Shown here one piece after another: positions 26,689 through 35,151 of a stretch of DNA of 64,000 bases. The stretch covers positions 124,001 to 188,000 of the forward strand of contig NZ_BMMD01000003.1 of the NCBI RefSeq assembly GCF_014645655.1, written 5' to 3'. The translations under genes and the position numbers were made by a program. A model generated the notes under the pieces. That model had not been told where the DNA came from, ran no database searches, and worked only from the letters and a program-made list of their open reading frames with translations. Each line of letters starts with the position of its first letter. The first letter of the stretch is position 1. This DNA comes from Agromyces bauzanensis (GTDB lineage Bacteria > Actinomycetota > Actinomycetes > Actinomycetales > Microbacteriaceae).

Positions 26689-27108
26689 TCAGAGGTTCAC
26701 CCATTCCGTGGCGCCGCCCTCGAGGTACTGGCGCTTCCAGATCGGGGTGCGCTCCTTGACTCGGTCGACCAGCAGGGCGCACGCGGCGAACGCCTCGGCG
26801 CGGTGCGGCGCCGCCACGCAGGCCACGAGTGCGACATCGCCGATGGCGAGCGCTCCCACCCGGTGCGCGGCCCCGACGCGGAGCCCCGTCTCGCGCGCGA
26901 CCTCGACGCATGTCTCGCGCAGGAAACGCTGCGCGTCGGGATGCGCCTCGTAGTCGAGGGCGGTCACGGACGCCCCGTGGTCGTGATCTCGGATCACGCC
27001 CTCGAACGACACGACCGCACCGTCCCGACGCGTGGTGACGAACGACTCGATCGCCACCCGGTCGAGCGGCTCGGTCGTGACGAGGGCGAAGACGTCGTGC
27101 TCAGGCAT
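26689..27108 (-). CDS. moaE: Molybdopterin synthase large subunit MoaE
   Basis: 139 aa. Uses MoaD thiocarboxylate to put the dithiolene sulfurs on precursor Z. Motifs: GAVVSFEGVIRDHDHG, LDYEAHPDA, RVGALAIGDVALV, HRAEAFAAC, and the catalytic Lys region VKERTPIWKRQYLEGG. Last gene of the minus-strand operon moeB-moeA-moaC/mogA-moaE; its start overlaps the fusion gene by 8 nt (ATGCCTGA). Confidence 0.96.
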   Translation of the reverse strand: MPEHDVFALVTTEPLDRVAIESFVTTRRDGAVVSFEGVIRDHDHGASVTALDYEAHPDAQRFLRETCVEVARETGLRVGAAHRVGALAIGDVALVACVAAPHRAEAFAACALLVDRVKERTPIWKRQYLEGGATEWVNL

Positions 27109-28132
27109 TCGAGACCTCCGTGTGCGCGGGGCGGGGCGCGTGGTCGCCGCCCGCGAGCTGGTCGACGACGTGCGGCAGCAGGTCCGCGAGCACGCCGAGC
27201 CCGTCGGCGACGCCGCCCCCTGAGCCGGGCAGGTTCACGACGACCGTGCGCCCCGCGATCCCGGCACGAGCCCGGCTGAGCGCGGCGGTGGGCGTCGCCG
27301 CGCGTCCCGCCGTGCGGATGGCCTCGGCCACGCCGGGCAGCTCCTGGTCGAGCACCGCGAGCGTCGCCTCGGGCGTGCGGTCGGTCGGGTTCACGCCCGT
27401 ACCGCCGGTCGTGATGAGCACCGACGGCGACGCGGCGACGGCTCCGCGCACGGCATCGGCGACGTCCGCGTCGGCGACCACGACCGGCTCCGCGGTCTCG
27501 AAGCCGCGCTCGCGCAGCCACCCGACGATGACGGGCCCGGTGGTGTCGTCGGCCGCACCCGCGGCCGCGCGAGTCGAGACCACGAGCACGAGCGCGGTGC
27601 GACCTGCCGGCGACGTGTCTGCCGAGGCATCCGTCGGGCCTTCGACGGCCGCCGAGTCCGCGGCATCCGCTCTCCAGACGCCACGCTTGCCGCCGCGCTT
27701 CTCGACGAGTCGGATGCCGCCGAGCCGTGCCGCCGGGTCGACGGCTTTCACCATGTCATGCAGCGTGAGCCCGGCGATGGCGACGGCCGTGAGCGCCTCC
27801 ATCTCGATGCCGGTGCGCGCGGTGGTCGAGACCGTGGCCCGAATCGTCACCGCGGCGTCCTCGAAGCCGAAGTCGATCGACACCGCGTCGAGCGGCACGA
27901 TATGCGCGAGCGGGATGAGCTCGCTCGCTCGCTTCGCGCCCGAGATGCCCGCGATGCGCGCCGTCGGCAGCACGTCGGCCTTCTTCAACCCGTCGCTGCG
28001 CACGAGCCCGACGACCTCGGGAGTCGTGTCGAGCCGTCCCTCGGCGATCGCGACGCGACGGGTGACGGGCTTCGCGCCCACGTCGACCATGCGTGCGCGG
28101 CCGTCGTCGTCGAGATGCGTGAGCGATGTCAT
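27101..28132 (-). CDS. moaCB: Bifunctional MoaC-MogA/MoaB fusion
   Basis: 343 aa. Residues about 1-155 are cyclic pyranopterin monophosphate synthase (MoaC): KKADVLPTARIAGISGAKR, PLAHIVPLDAV, GIEMEALTAVAIAGLTLHDMVKA and GGIRLVEKRGGKRG. Residues about 175-325 are the molybdopterin adenylyltransferase/MogA-like domain: VLITTGGTGVNPTDRTPEA and GIAGRTVVVNLPGSGGGVADGL. A short Asp/Ala-rich linker joins them. One chain thus supplies an early step and the adenylation step. The ATG overlaps the moeA stop (ATGA). Confidence 0.95.
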   Translation of the reverse strand: MTSLTHLDDDGRARMVDVGAKPVTRRVAIAEGRLDTTPEVVGLVRSDGLKKADVLPTARIAGISGAKRASELIPLAHIVPLDAVSIDFGFEDAAVTIRATVSTTARTGIEMEALTAVAIAGLTLHDMVKAVDPAARLGGIRLVEKRGGKRGVWRADAADSAAVEGPTDASADTSPAGRTALVLVVSTRAAAGAADDTTGPVIVGWLRERGFETAEPVVVADADVADAVRGAVAASPSVLITTGGTGVNPTDRTPEATLAVLDQELPGVAEAIRTAGRAATPTAALSRARAGIAGRTVVVNLPGSGGGVADGLGVLADLLPHVVDQLAGGDHAPRPAHTEVSNA

Positions 28133-29331
28133 AAGAGCACGGTATCGACCACGGCGCCCGCGTCGAGTTCGGTGACGTCCTCGGGCACCACGATGAGCAG
28201 GTCGGATGCCGCGAGCGCGGCCACGAGGTGCGACCCGGGCCCGCCCACCACGCCCGCCCGCCCGTCGTCGGTACGGCGCCCGCGGAGGAACTGCCTCCTG
28301 CCCGCCACCGACGTGAGCGGCTCGGCGAGCTCGAGGCGTTCGGTCGCCGCGGGCGGTAGTCCCGCGATCGCCCGCAGCGACGGCGCGACGAACAGCTCGA
28401 ACGACAGCTGCGCGCTCACGGGATTGCCCGGGAAGCCGATCACGGGCACGCCGCGATACGCGCCCGTCGCCTGCGGGCCGCCGGGCTGCATCGCGACACT
28501 GCCGACCCAGCCCCCGGCGGGTTCGAGGAGCTCGCGCACGACCTCGAACGCACCCTTCGAGACGCCGCCACTCGTGATCACGAGCTCAGCCCCCGCCTCG
28601 CGTGCGGTGTCGAGCTCGGCGCGCAGCCGATCGACATCGTCGCGAACGCGACCCCCGTGCACCACGACCGCGCCGGCAGCGCGAACCGCTGCGGCGAGCG
28701 CGACCCCGTTCGCGTCGGGGATCTCCCCCTGCCCGAGGGGGGTGCCCAGTGGAACGAGCTCGCTCCCCGTGCTTACGACCGCGACGCGCACGCGTTCGCG
28801 TACGAGCACTTCGGCGAGGCCGGATGCCGCAGCCGCCGCCAGGTGCCGGGAGGCGAGCCTGAGTCCGGCGGGCAGCACGTCGGAGCCGGCCTCGAGGTCG
28901 GATCCGGCCTCGCGCACGTATTCGCCGACGGCCCTCGGGTGGAGGATCAGCACGCCGGTCACGTCGCCGCCGACCTCTTCGGTGTCCTCCACCGGCACCA
29001 CGGCATCGGCGCCGTCGGGCACGGGCGCGCCCGTCATGATCCGCACGGCCGTTCCCGGCTCGAGCGGGGCGGGGACCCCGGGTGCCGCAGCAATCTCGCC
29101 GACGACCGGCAGCGACACCGGGGCATCCATCACGTCGGCGGAACGCACGGCGAAGCCGTCCATCTGCGAGTTGCGGAAGGGCGGCAGCGCGATGGGCGAT
29201 TCGACGGGCGACGCCGTGATGCGGCCGAGCGCGTCGGCGAGCGCGACCCGCTCGGTGGGGCGGGCGCCGAGTCCGGCGAGCAGCGACCGCACGAACGCGG
29301 CGTGCTCATCGACCGGGATACGTGCGCCCAT
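28129..29331 (-). CDS. moeA: Molybdopterin molybdenumtransferase MoeA (intact copy)
   Basis: 400 aa, full length. Inserts molybdate into adenylated molybdopterin. Motifs: FRNSQMDGFAVRSAD, RIMTGAPVPDGADAVVPVE, STGSELV, ITSGGVSKGAFEVV, GFPGNPVSAQLSFE, and the C-terminal domain through VVPEDVTELDAG. Coupled to moeB (TGATG) and to the moaC/mogA fusion (ATGA). Presumably the functional copy, because the other moeA at 24 kb is broken. Confidence 0.96.
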   Translation of the reverse strand: MGARIPVDEHAAFVRSLLAGLGARPTERVALADALGRITASPVESPIALPPFRNSQMDGFAVRSADVMDAPVSLPVVGEIAAAPGVPAPLEPGTAVRIMTGAPVPDGADAVVPVEDTEEVGGDVTGVLILHPRAVGEYVREAGSDLEAGSDVLPAGLRLASRHLAAAAASGLAEVLVRERVRVAVVSTGSELVPLGTPLGQGEIPDANGVALAAAVRAAGAVVVHGGRVRDDVDRLRAELDTAREAGAELVITSGGVSKGAFEVVRELLEPAGGWVGSVAMQPGGPQATGAYRGVPVIGFPGNPVSAQLSFELFVAPSLRAIAGLPPAATERLELAEPLTSVAGRRQFLRGRRTDDGRAGVVGGPGSHLVAALAASDLLIVVPEDVTELDAGAVVDTVLL

Positions 29332-30515
29332 CAGTACCTCGCCACGGCCGGATCGACCGTGCGCGACCAGGCGTCGATGCCGCCGGCGAGATTGCGCACG
29401 ACCTCGAAGCCGCTGATCGCGAGTTGCTGCGCCGCCCGCTGCGAGCGCACCCCGAGGTGGCAGTAGACGACGACGGATGCCGCGGGGTCGAGCTCACCGA
29501 CCCGCTCGCCGAGCTCACCGAGCGGGATCAGCACCGATCCGGGCAACGCCGCGATCTCCGCCTCCCACGGCTCGCGCACATCGACGAGGAGCGGTGGGGC
29601 GGCCGACGCGAGCTCGTCGGCGAGCTCCGCCGCCTCCACCGCCGTGGGTATCGCTGGCCGAGTAGCAGACGAAGGAGGCGAATCGAGACTCGCCGGCGGA
29701 CCTGCTGGTCTCGATACGGCCGCTTCGCGGCCCACTCGACCACCGGAGGATGCGGCCGCTTCGCGGCCCACTCGACCACCGGAGGCATCCGTCGCCCGCC
29801 GGTACCTGATCTCCCGGGTGCGGCCGCTGAGTGCGTCGTAGACGAGGACCCGTCCGATCAGCGGCTCCCCGATGCCGGTGAGGAGCTTCAGCGCCTCGCC
29901 CGCCATCATGCCGCCGGTGACCGTGCAGACCGTCGGGAGGATGCCGTCGATCTCGCAGCTGAGGCCTCCGTCGGCGGCCGGCTCGGGGAACAGGTCGCGA
30001 TAGGAGATGCCGCGTTCCTCCCACGAGACGCCCACCTGCCCCGAGAACCTCGCGGCGGAGCCCCACACGAGCGGGATGCCGGCACGTGCCGCGGCGTCGT
30101 CGGCGACGTAGAGGGTCGGCAGGTCGTCGGTGCCGTCGATCACGAGGTCGGCGTCGGCGAGCAACGCGTCGGCGTTCTCCGCGGTGAAGCGGTGCGGCAC
30201 GGGATGCACGGCGGTCTCGGGGGAGAGCGCCGCCGCGGCATCCTTCGCCGAGTCCACCTTGGTGCGCCCGACGTCGGCGTGCCCGTGCAGGAGTTGGCGG
30301 TGCAGGTTGGTGACGTCGATGACGTCGTCGTCGACGATGGTGAGGCGGCCGACGCCCGCGGCGACGAGCGCGGGCACGACCGCGCTGCCGAGTCCGCCGG
30401 CGCCGAGCACCACGATGTGCGCGTCGGCGAGCCGGCGCTGGCCGGCCGCCCCGAAGCCCGGCAGCACACGCTGGCGCGCGTACCGCGCGGAGGCGGGATC
30501 GATCACGTCGTCCAT
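29331..30515 (-). CDS. moeB: MoeB/ThiF-type adenylyltransferase with C-terminal rhodanese domain
   Basis: 394 aa. E1-like domain about 1-245: RYARQRVLPGFGAAGQRRL, VVLGAGGLGSAV, DDDVIDVTNLHRQLLH, LVIDGTDDLPTLY and the catalytic-region Cys in PTVCTVTGGMMAG. Rhodanese domain about 300-394 with active-site loop VVYCHLGVRSQRA. It adenylates and thiolates the MoaD C-terminus. The usual zinc CxxC pairs are not seen. The linker contains a REP-derived stretch with a 12-residue duplication (GGRVGREAA twice). Start ATG 30515; first gene of the operon. Confidence 0.94.
   Translation of the reverse strand: MDDVIDPASARYARQRVLPGFGAAGQRRLADAHIVVLGAGGLGSAVVPALVAAGVGRLTIVDDDVIDVTNLHRQLLHGHADVGRTKVDSAKDAAAALSPETAVHPVPHRFTAENADALLADADLVIDGTDDLPTLYVADDAAARAGIPLVWGSAARFSGQVGVSWEERGISYRDLFPEPAADGGLSCEIDGILPTVCTVTGGMMAGEALKLLTGIGEPLIGRVLVYDALSGRTREIRYRRATDASGGRVGREAAASSGGRVGREAAVSRPAGPPASLDSPPSSATRPAIPTAVEAAELADELASAAPPLLVDVREPWEAEIAALPGSVLIPLGELGERVGELDPAASVVVYCHLGVRSQRAAQQLAISGFEVVRNLAGGIDAWSRTVDPAVARY
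29651..29785. repeat. REP-like elements (family 2) inside moeB, with a 36-bp tandem duplication
   Basis: A unit at 29651-29690 (GGCCGAGTAGC...AATCGAGAC) faces an opposite unit at 29707-29746 (GGTCTCGATACGG...CACTCGACCACC). Part of the second unit is repeated at 29753-29785; the two 33-bp copies are identical and start 36 bp apart. All of it is translated as the linker of moeB. Confidence 0.8.
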
Positions 30516-30547
30516 CCTTCGATTCTCGCAGGCGGCGGCACCGTGGC

Positions 30548-31264
30548 CTATCCGGCGGAAGGGGAGCTGGTCGACCGGTCGCGGGCTGCGGGCCGCGCGG
30601 TGCGCTCCGCGCGATCGCGGATGCCGCGCAGCATCCGCTCGGTCATCAGGAAGCTCACCATCTCGACCGGCTCGACCAGCGCCGCCGCCCACCCGGTGAG
30701 GTACGCGTATCGCTCGCGGACGACGAGTCGCGTGGAGCCGTCGGACCGCGGCATGAGGACGAACGCCCAGGTGAAGTCGTACGGCGCGCCGGCGCCGGTG
30801 CCGGCACCGCCCGTGCCTGCGCCGGCACCCGTGCCGTCGATCGCGACGGCCCCGCGCAGCACGAGATGCCGCTCCGCTTCGAGCGCGGCGACCGTCAGCG
30901 CCACCCCTGGGGCGAGGTCGACGGCGTCGCCCACGGCCTGCATCTGCAGATCGGGGACGATGCGGTCTGCGGTGCTGATCTCGACGCCGACGAGGTTCTC
31001 GAGCCAGTCGTAGCTGTAGAAGCCGCCCCGATTCTGGCCGAGCTGCGCGATCCACGGCCACACGTCGGCCGGCCCCGCATCGATGGAGATGGCCCGAGTG
31101 GCCACGAGGTCGGGATCGGAGAGCAGGTCGTCGCCCGGCAGCGCCATGCGCAGCTCGTCATCGCTCGCACCCCAACGCAACGACGCCCGACGAAGCAGCA
31201 CGACCGCCCCGACGGCCGCCGCGACGACGGCCACGCCCGTTGCCATCCCACGAATCCACCCCAT
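30548..31264 (-). CDS. SRPBCC-fold (START-like) membrane-tethered protein
   Basis: 238 aa. An N-terminal helix (GVAVVAAAVGAVVLLRRAS) and a ligand-binding SRPBCC domain: RAISIDAGPADVWPWIAQLGQNRGGFYSYDWLEN is characteristic, as is the end HLVLRGA...YDFTWAFVLMP...TRLVVRERYAYL. A Gly/Thr/Ala run (GTGAGAGTGGAGTGAGA) is inserted in a loop at about 140-160 and is encoded by a GC-rich short repeat. The ligand is unknown. It lies directly upstream of moeB on the same strand (32-bp gap), so co-transcription is possible. Confidence 0.85.
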   Translation of the reverse strand: MGWIRGMATGVAVVAAAVGAVVLLRRASLRWGASDDELRMALPGDDLLSDPDLVATRAISIDAGPADVWPWIAQLGQNRGGFYSYDWLENLVGVEISTADRIVPDLQMQAVGDAVDLAPGVALTVAALEAERHLVLRGAVAIDGTGAGAGTGGAGTGAGAPYDFTWAFVLMPRSDGSTRLVVRERYAYLTGWAAALVEPVEMVSFLMTERMLRGIRDRAERTARPAARDRSTSSPSAG

Positions 31265-31393
31265 CCGCCCAGTATTCCAACCCGATCGCACCAGGACAAC
31301 GGATGTCGCGAGCGGCCTGCTGGCTATCCTTGCCGGGAGCACGAGCGTGCGACATCCGCCCGCACCCGTGACGCAGCGCGAAGGGAGCCGACC

Positions 31394-31828
31394 ATGGCCG
31401 CAGCGCCGTCGACCTACTCGGTCCACGCCATGAGCACGAACGGCGGGAGCGCCGCCGTGACAGCCGGGAACGAGACGATCCCGTTCGACGCGAGCTGGGG
31501 CCGCGACGAGCCGTCGGGCCTCCCCGGGCCGGCCGAGCTGCTCGCCGGCGCGTTCACGGCATGCCTGCTGAAGAACCTCGAACGCGCCGGCGCCCTGCTC
31601 GGCTTCTCGTACGAGTCGGCGGAAGTCGACGTCGTCGCCCGGCGTCAGGACGCGCCGCCGAAGTTCGTCGAGCTCCGGTACGAGCTGCGTATCGTCACCT
31701 CCGAGACGCAGCACCGCGTCGACCTCGTGCACCAGAACCTGCGGAAGTTCGGCACCGTCTACAACACCCTCGCTGCGGTCTGCGACGTCGACGGCACCGT
31801 GGTTCCCGTGGCGCCGACCGACGCTTGA
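31394..31828 (+). CDS. OsmC family protein
   Basis: 144 aa. OsmC/Ohr-type fold: the AELLAGAFTACLLKNLERAG helix carries the conserved Cys, but Ohr's second Cys is not apparent; only CDV near 130 remains. A peroxidase role is therefore uncertain. Start ATG 31394 with AAGGGAG upstream. A short TATCCT -10-like hexamer lies about 65 bp before it. It stands between the moeB operon and the mod operon without obvious coupling to either. Confidence 0.85.
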   Translation: MAAAPSTYSVHAMSTNGGSAAVTAGNETIPFDASWGRDEPSGLPGPAELLAGAFTACLLKNLERAGALLGFSYESAEVDVVARRQDAPPKFVELRYELRIVTSETQHRVDLVHQNLRKFGTVYNTLAAVCDVDGTVVPVAPTDA

Positions 31829-31877
31829 GGCGGCGACGGCCGACTCCCGCGCAAAGCCCGCCTTCCGCGATCGCGGG

Positions 31878-31910
31878 TAGAATACCGCCATGCATGCGCA
31901 TCTGCAGATG
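31878..31910 (+). promoter_or_regulatory. Predicted promoter and palindrome of the molybdate operon
   Basis: TAGAAT at 31878-31883 is a good -10. Downstream, the perfect palindrome CATCTGCAGATG (31899-31910) ends five bases before the GTG of the HTH-TOBE gene. Its position in the short 5' leader suits a repressor operator, perhaps for the HTH-TOBE protein itself. Confidence 0.5.
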
Positions 31911-31915
31911 AGATC

Positions 31916-32332
31916 GTGACACAGTTCCGCATCAGCGAAGCGGCCGCGCTGCTCGGCGTGAGCGACGACACCGTGCGGCGCTGGGCCGAGCAGGGCCGGC
32001 TCGCCGTCACCCGCGGCGCGAACGGCATGCGGGTCGTCGAGGGCGCCGACCTCGTGCCGCTCATGGAGGAGCTCGGCTCCGGCGGCGCACTCGCCGAAGC
32101 GTTCCCCCTCGCGCGGGCGTCGGCGCGAAACCGCTTCGTCGGCCTCGTCACGCGCGTGCAGCGCGACGGCGTCATGGCACAGGTCGACCTGCAGGCCGGC
32201 CCGTTCCGGATCGTCTCGCTCATGAGCGCCGAAGCCGCCGACGAGCTCGGCCTCGAGCCCGGCGTGCTCGCCGCGGCGAGCGCGAAGGCCACGACCGTGT
32301 CGATCGAGCTGCCGCCGGGGCCCGACTCGTGA
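31916..32332 (+). CDS. HTH-TOBE molybdate-responsive regulator (ModE-like)
   Basis: 138 aa. An excisionase/MerR-type helix-turn-helix (FRISEAAALLGVSDDTVRRWAEQGRL) at 1-30 precedes a single TOBE (molbindin) domain at about 65-135 (SARNRFVGLVTRVQRDGVMAQVDL), which binds molybdate. It is the first gene of the operon with modABC and overlaps modA (GTGA). It likely adjusts molybdate uptake to supply. Confidence 0.9.
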   Translation: MTQFRISEAAALLGVSDDTVRRWAEQGRLAVTRGANGMRVVEGADLVPLMEELGSGGALAEAFPLARASARNRFVGLVTRVQRDGVMAQVDLQAGPFRIVSLMSAEAADELGLEPGVLAAASAKATTVSIELPPGPDS

Positions 32333-33105
32333 GGCGCCACGGCGCGCCCGCGCCGGTGCTCGTGGTCGCCGTCGCCACTGTCCTGGCCGGGTGCGCGACC
32401 GGCGAGGCACCCGAGGCCCCGTCGTCGGATGCCGTACCGTCGACGGTGACCGTCTTCGCCGCCGCCTCCCTCACGCAGGTGTTCGACACGCTCGCCGAGC
32501 GGTTCGAGTCGACGCATCCGGGCGTCGGCGTCGTGCTGACCTCGGGCGGGAGCGGCGCGCTCGCCCAGCAGATCGTGGCGGGCGCGCCGGCCGACGTGTT
32601 CGCGTCGGCCGCCGAGGCCCCCATGCAGACGGTCGTCGACGCCGGGCTCGCCGAGGCTCCCGTGGTGTTCGCGACGAACACGCTCGAGCTCGTGGTGCCG
32701 GCGGGCAACCCCGTCGGCGTCTCCGGTCTCGACGACCTCGCTCGGGCGGAACTCCGGATCGCCCTCTGCGACGCCTCCGTGCCGTGCGGTGCGGCCTCCG
32801 TCGAGCTGCTCGCGCGACGGGGGGTGACCGCCGCGCCCGACACGCTCGAGACCGATGTCACGAGCGTGCTCACGAAGGTCGTGCTCGGCGACGTCGATGC
32901 CGCCCTCGTGTACCGCACCGACGTGATCGCCGCGGGCGGCGCGATCGAGGGGATCGACGCGCCGGGCGCGGCATCCGTCGTCAATCGCTACCCGATCGCG
33001 GTGCTGGCGGATGCCGCGAGCCCCGCCGCGGCCGAGTTCGTCGCGTTCGTGACGGGCGTCGAGGGGCGCGCCGCACTCGACGCGGCGGGGTTCGGCGCAC
33101 CGTGA
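32329..33105 (+). CDS. modA: Molybdate-binding lipoprotein ModA
   Basis: 258 aa. A lipoprotein signal with lipobox VLAGC (Cys near 22) is followed by the ModA fold: VTVFAAASLTQVFDTLAERFE, LTSGGSGALAQQIVAGAPADVFASA, ATNTLELVVPAGNP, VVLGDVDAALVYRTDV. Ligand-binding Ser residues in AAASLT and GGSGAL are present. The GTG start overlaps the regulator stop and the stop overlaps modB (GTGA). Confidence 0.96.
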   Translation: MRRHGAPAPVLVVAVATVLAGCATGEAPEAPSSDAVPSTVTVFAAASLTQVFDTLAERFESTHPGVGVVLTSGGSGALAQQIVAGAPADVFASAAEAPMQTVVDAGLAEAPVVFATNTLELVVPAGNPVGVSGLDDLARAELRIALCDASVPCGAASVELLARRGVTAAPDTLETDVTSVLTKVVLGDVDAALVYRTDVIAAGGAIEGIDAPGAASVVNRYPIAVLADAASPAAAEFVAFVTGVEGRAALDAAGFGAP

Positions 33106-33932
33106 CTGCACCCACCCGCCGGCTTGCCTCCGGCCCCGGCGGCCGGCTCGCCTGGCCGATCGCCGCCCTGGCCGCCGTCGCACTGGCCCTGCTCGTGCTG
33201 CCGCTCCTGTCGCTCGTGCTGCGCGCGCCGTGGGCCGACCTGCCCCGTCTCCTGGCGCGCGAGTCCGTGCTGCAGGCCCTGGTGCTGTCGTTCGGCACGG
33301 CGCTCGCGGCGACCGCCGTGTGCCTCGTGCTCGGGGTGCCGCTTGCGACCGCGCTCGCACGCGCGAGCGGCTGGCCGACGCTGGCGAGACGACTCCTGCG
33401 GGCCGCGGTCACGGTGCCGCTCGTGCTGCCGCCCGTGGTCGGCGGCATCGCGCTCCTGCAGCTCCTCGGGCGGCGGGGCGTCGTCGGCGGCCTCCTGGAC
33501 GACTGGTTCGGCATCGCGGTGCCGTTCACCACGGGGGCGGTCGTCATAGCGCAGGTCTTCGTGGCGATGCCGTTCCTCGTGTTCGCGGTGGAGGGCGCGC
33601 TGCGCACGGCCGACCGTCGCACCGAGCTCGCCGCCGCGACGCTCGGCGCCTCGCGGTGGCAGGTCTTCCGGCACGTGACGCTGCCGCTCGTCGCCCCCGG
33701 AGTGGCCGCGGGCGCCGTGCTCTGCTTCAGCCGCGCGCTCGGGGAGTTCGGCGCCACGATCACGTTCGCCGGGTCGCTGCCCGGCGTCACGCGCACCCTG
33801 CCGATCGCGAGCTACCTCGCGATGCAGTCCGATCCCGACGAGGCGATCGCGCTCGCGCTGCTCCTCCTCGCGGTGTCGATCACGGTGCTCGTCGGACTCC
33901 GCGACCGGTGGCTGCCCGGAGTGCGCGGATGA
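33102..33932 (+). CDS. modB: Molybdate ABC transporter permease ModB
   Basis: 276 aa with about six membrane helices. The coupling loop for ModC is ELAAATLGASRWQVFRHVTLPL; ALGEFGATITFAGSLPG and TLPIASYLAMQ are typical of ModB. The start is a GTG overlapping the modA stop, and the stop overlaps the modC ATG (ATGA). Confidence 0.96.
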   Translation: MTAPTRRLASGPGGRLAWPIAALAAVALALLVLPLLSLVLRAPWADLPRLLARESVLQALVLSFGTALAATAVCLVLGVPLATALARASGWPTLARRLLRAAVTVPLVLPPVVGGIALLQLLGRRGVVGGLLDDWFGIAVPFTTGAVVIAQVFVAMPFLVFAVEGALRTADRRTELAAATLGASRWQVFRHVTLPLVAPGVAAGAVLCFSRALGEFGATITFAGSLPGVTRTLPIASYLAMQSDPDEAIALALLLLAVSITVLVGLRDRWLPGVRG

Positions 33933-34654
33933 CGCGGACGCCGCGACCCGCCCTCCACGTCGACGTGCACGTCGCGCGCGGGAGCCTGCACGTCGAGGCC
34001 GCGTTCGACGCGGCGCCGGGGCATCCGCTCGCCATCATCGGACCCAACGGCGCAGGAAAGTCGACCGTGCTCGCCGCGATCGCGGGGCTCGTGCCGCTCG
34101 AGTCGGGCGCTGTGTCGATCGGCGACCGCGCCGTCGGCGCCCTGCCGCCCGAGGCCCGGCGCATCGGCGTCGTGTTCCAGGACTACGTGCTGTTCCCCCA
34201 CCTCGACGTACGCGACAACATCGCGTTCGCAGCCCGCATGCGCGGCGGTTCGCGAGTGGCCGCCCGCGCAGCCGCCGAGCCCTGGCTCGAGCGTTACGGG
34301 CTGACTCCGCTCGCCGAGCGGTTCCCCGCCGAGCTCTCGGGTGGGCAGGCGCAGCGCGTGGCCCTCGCCCGGGCGCTCGCCGCCGAGCCGGAGGTGCTGC
34401 TCCTCGACGAGCCGATGTCGGCGCTCGACGTGGAGGTGCGCGCGGAGATGCGCTCCGAGCTGGCGACGCACGTGCGCGAGTTCGGCGGCGCCACGGTGCT
34501 CGTCACCCACAGCACGGCGGATGCCGCAGCGCTCGCCGACTCGGTCCTCGTGCTCGAGGCGGGCGGGGTGACGCAGCGCGGCGCGCTCGCGGACCTGCGC
34601 GCCGCGCCGGCGACGCCCTACGTGCAGCGGATGCTCGCGGCCGCAGCCGAGTGA
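33929..34654 (+). CDS. modC: Molybdate ABC transporter ATPase ModC (short form)
   Basis: 241 aa ATPase: Walker A GPNGAGKST, VVFQDYVLFPHLDVRDN, signature LSGGQAQRVALARAL, Walker B LLLDEPMSALD and the switch His in VLVTHS. It lacks the C-terminal TOBE domain of typical ModC (about 350 aa); the regulatory molbindin function is in the separate HTH-TOBE protein of the same operon. Convergent with the SixA-like gene, with an 11-bp gap and no clear terminator. Confidence 0.95.
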   Translation: MTRTPRPALHVDVHVARGSLHVEAAFDAAPGHPLAIIGPNGAGKSTVLAAIAGLVPLESGAVSIGDRAVGALPPEARRIGVVFQDYVLFPHLDVRDNIAFAARMRGGSRVAARAAAEPWLERYGLTPLAERFPAELSGGQAQRVALARALAAEPEVLLLDEPMSALDVEVRAEMRSELATHVREFGGATVLVTHSTADAAALADSVLVLEAGGVTQRGALADLRAAPATPYVQRMLAAAAE

Positions 34655-34665
34655 GACGGCGGCGC

Positions 34666-35151
34666 CTACGACCGCGGCGTGTCGAACCGCACCGCGCGCA
34701 CGAGTCCTTCGTCCAGTTCGTTCCACGCGTCGGCTTCGAACCGGAACTCGGCGACCGCGCAGGTCGGCATGTGCCCGATCTCGTCGGTGAACCGGTGCAC
34801 GAGCGACGTCATCTCGGGATTGTGGCCGACGACGAACGCCGTGCCCACCGAGGACTCGACTTCTCCGATGACGCCGAGCAGGCCCGACGCCGACGTCGCG
34901 TAGAGCCGCTCGTCGGCGACGATCCCGTCGCGGTCGATTCCCAGCGCTTGGGCGATGAGTTCCGCCGTCGTCAGTGCCCGCACCGCCGTGCTCGACAGGA
35001 TGAGGTCGGGCGCGAGGCCTCGCGAGGCGAGCCGCCGGCCCATCCTCGGCGCATCGCGGCGCCCGCGGTCGTTGAGCGGCCGCTCGTGGTCGGCGAGGCC
35101 GGGGTGGTCCCAGCTCGACTTCGCATGGCGCACCAGCACGAGCGTCTTCAT
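34666..35151 (-). CDS. SixA-like histidine phosphatase
   Basis: 161 aa. It starts TLVLVRHAKSSW, the RHG motif of the phosphoglycerate-mutase superfamily in its SixA variant; the second catalytic His is in VVGHNPEM, with LSSTAVRALTTAEL between. The substrate could be a phosphohistidine protein or a small phosphate ester. The ATG overlaps the stop of the hutG-like gene (TGATG), so the two are co-translated. Confidence 0.93.
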   Translation of the reverse strand: MKTLVLVRHAKSSWDHPGLADHERPLNDRGRRDAPRMGRRLASRGLAPDLILSSTAVRALTTAELIAQALGIDRDGIVADERLYATSASGLLGVIGEVESSVGTAFVVGHNPEMTSLVHRFTDEIGHMPTCAVAEFRFEADAWNELDEGLVRAVRFDTPRS

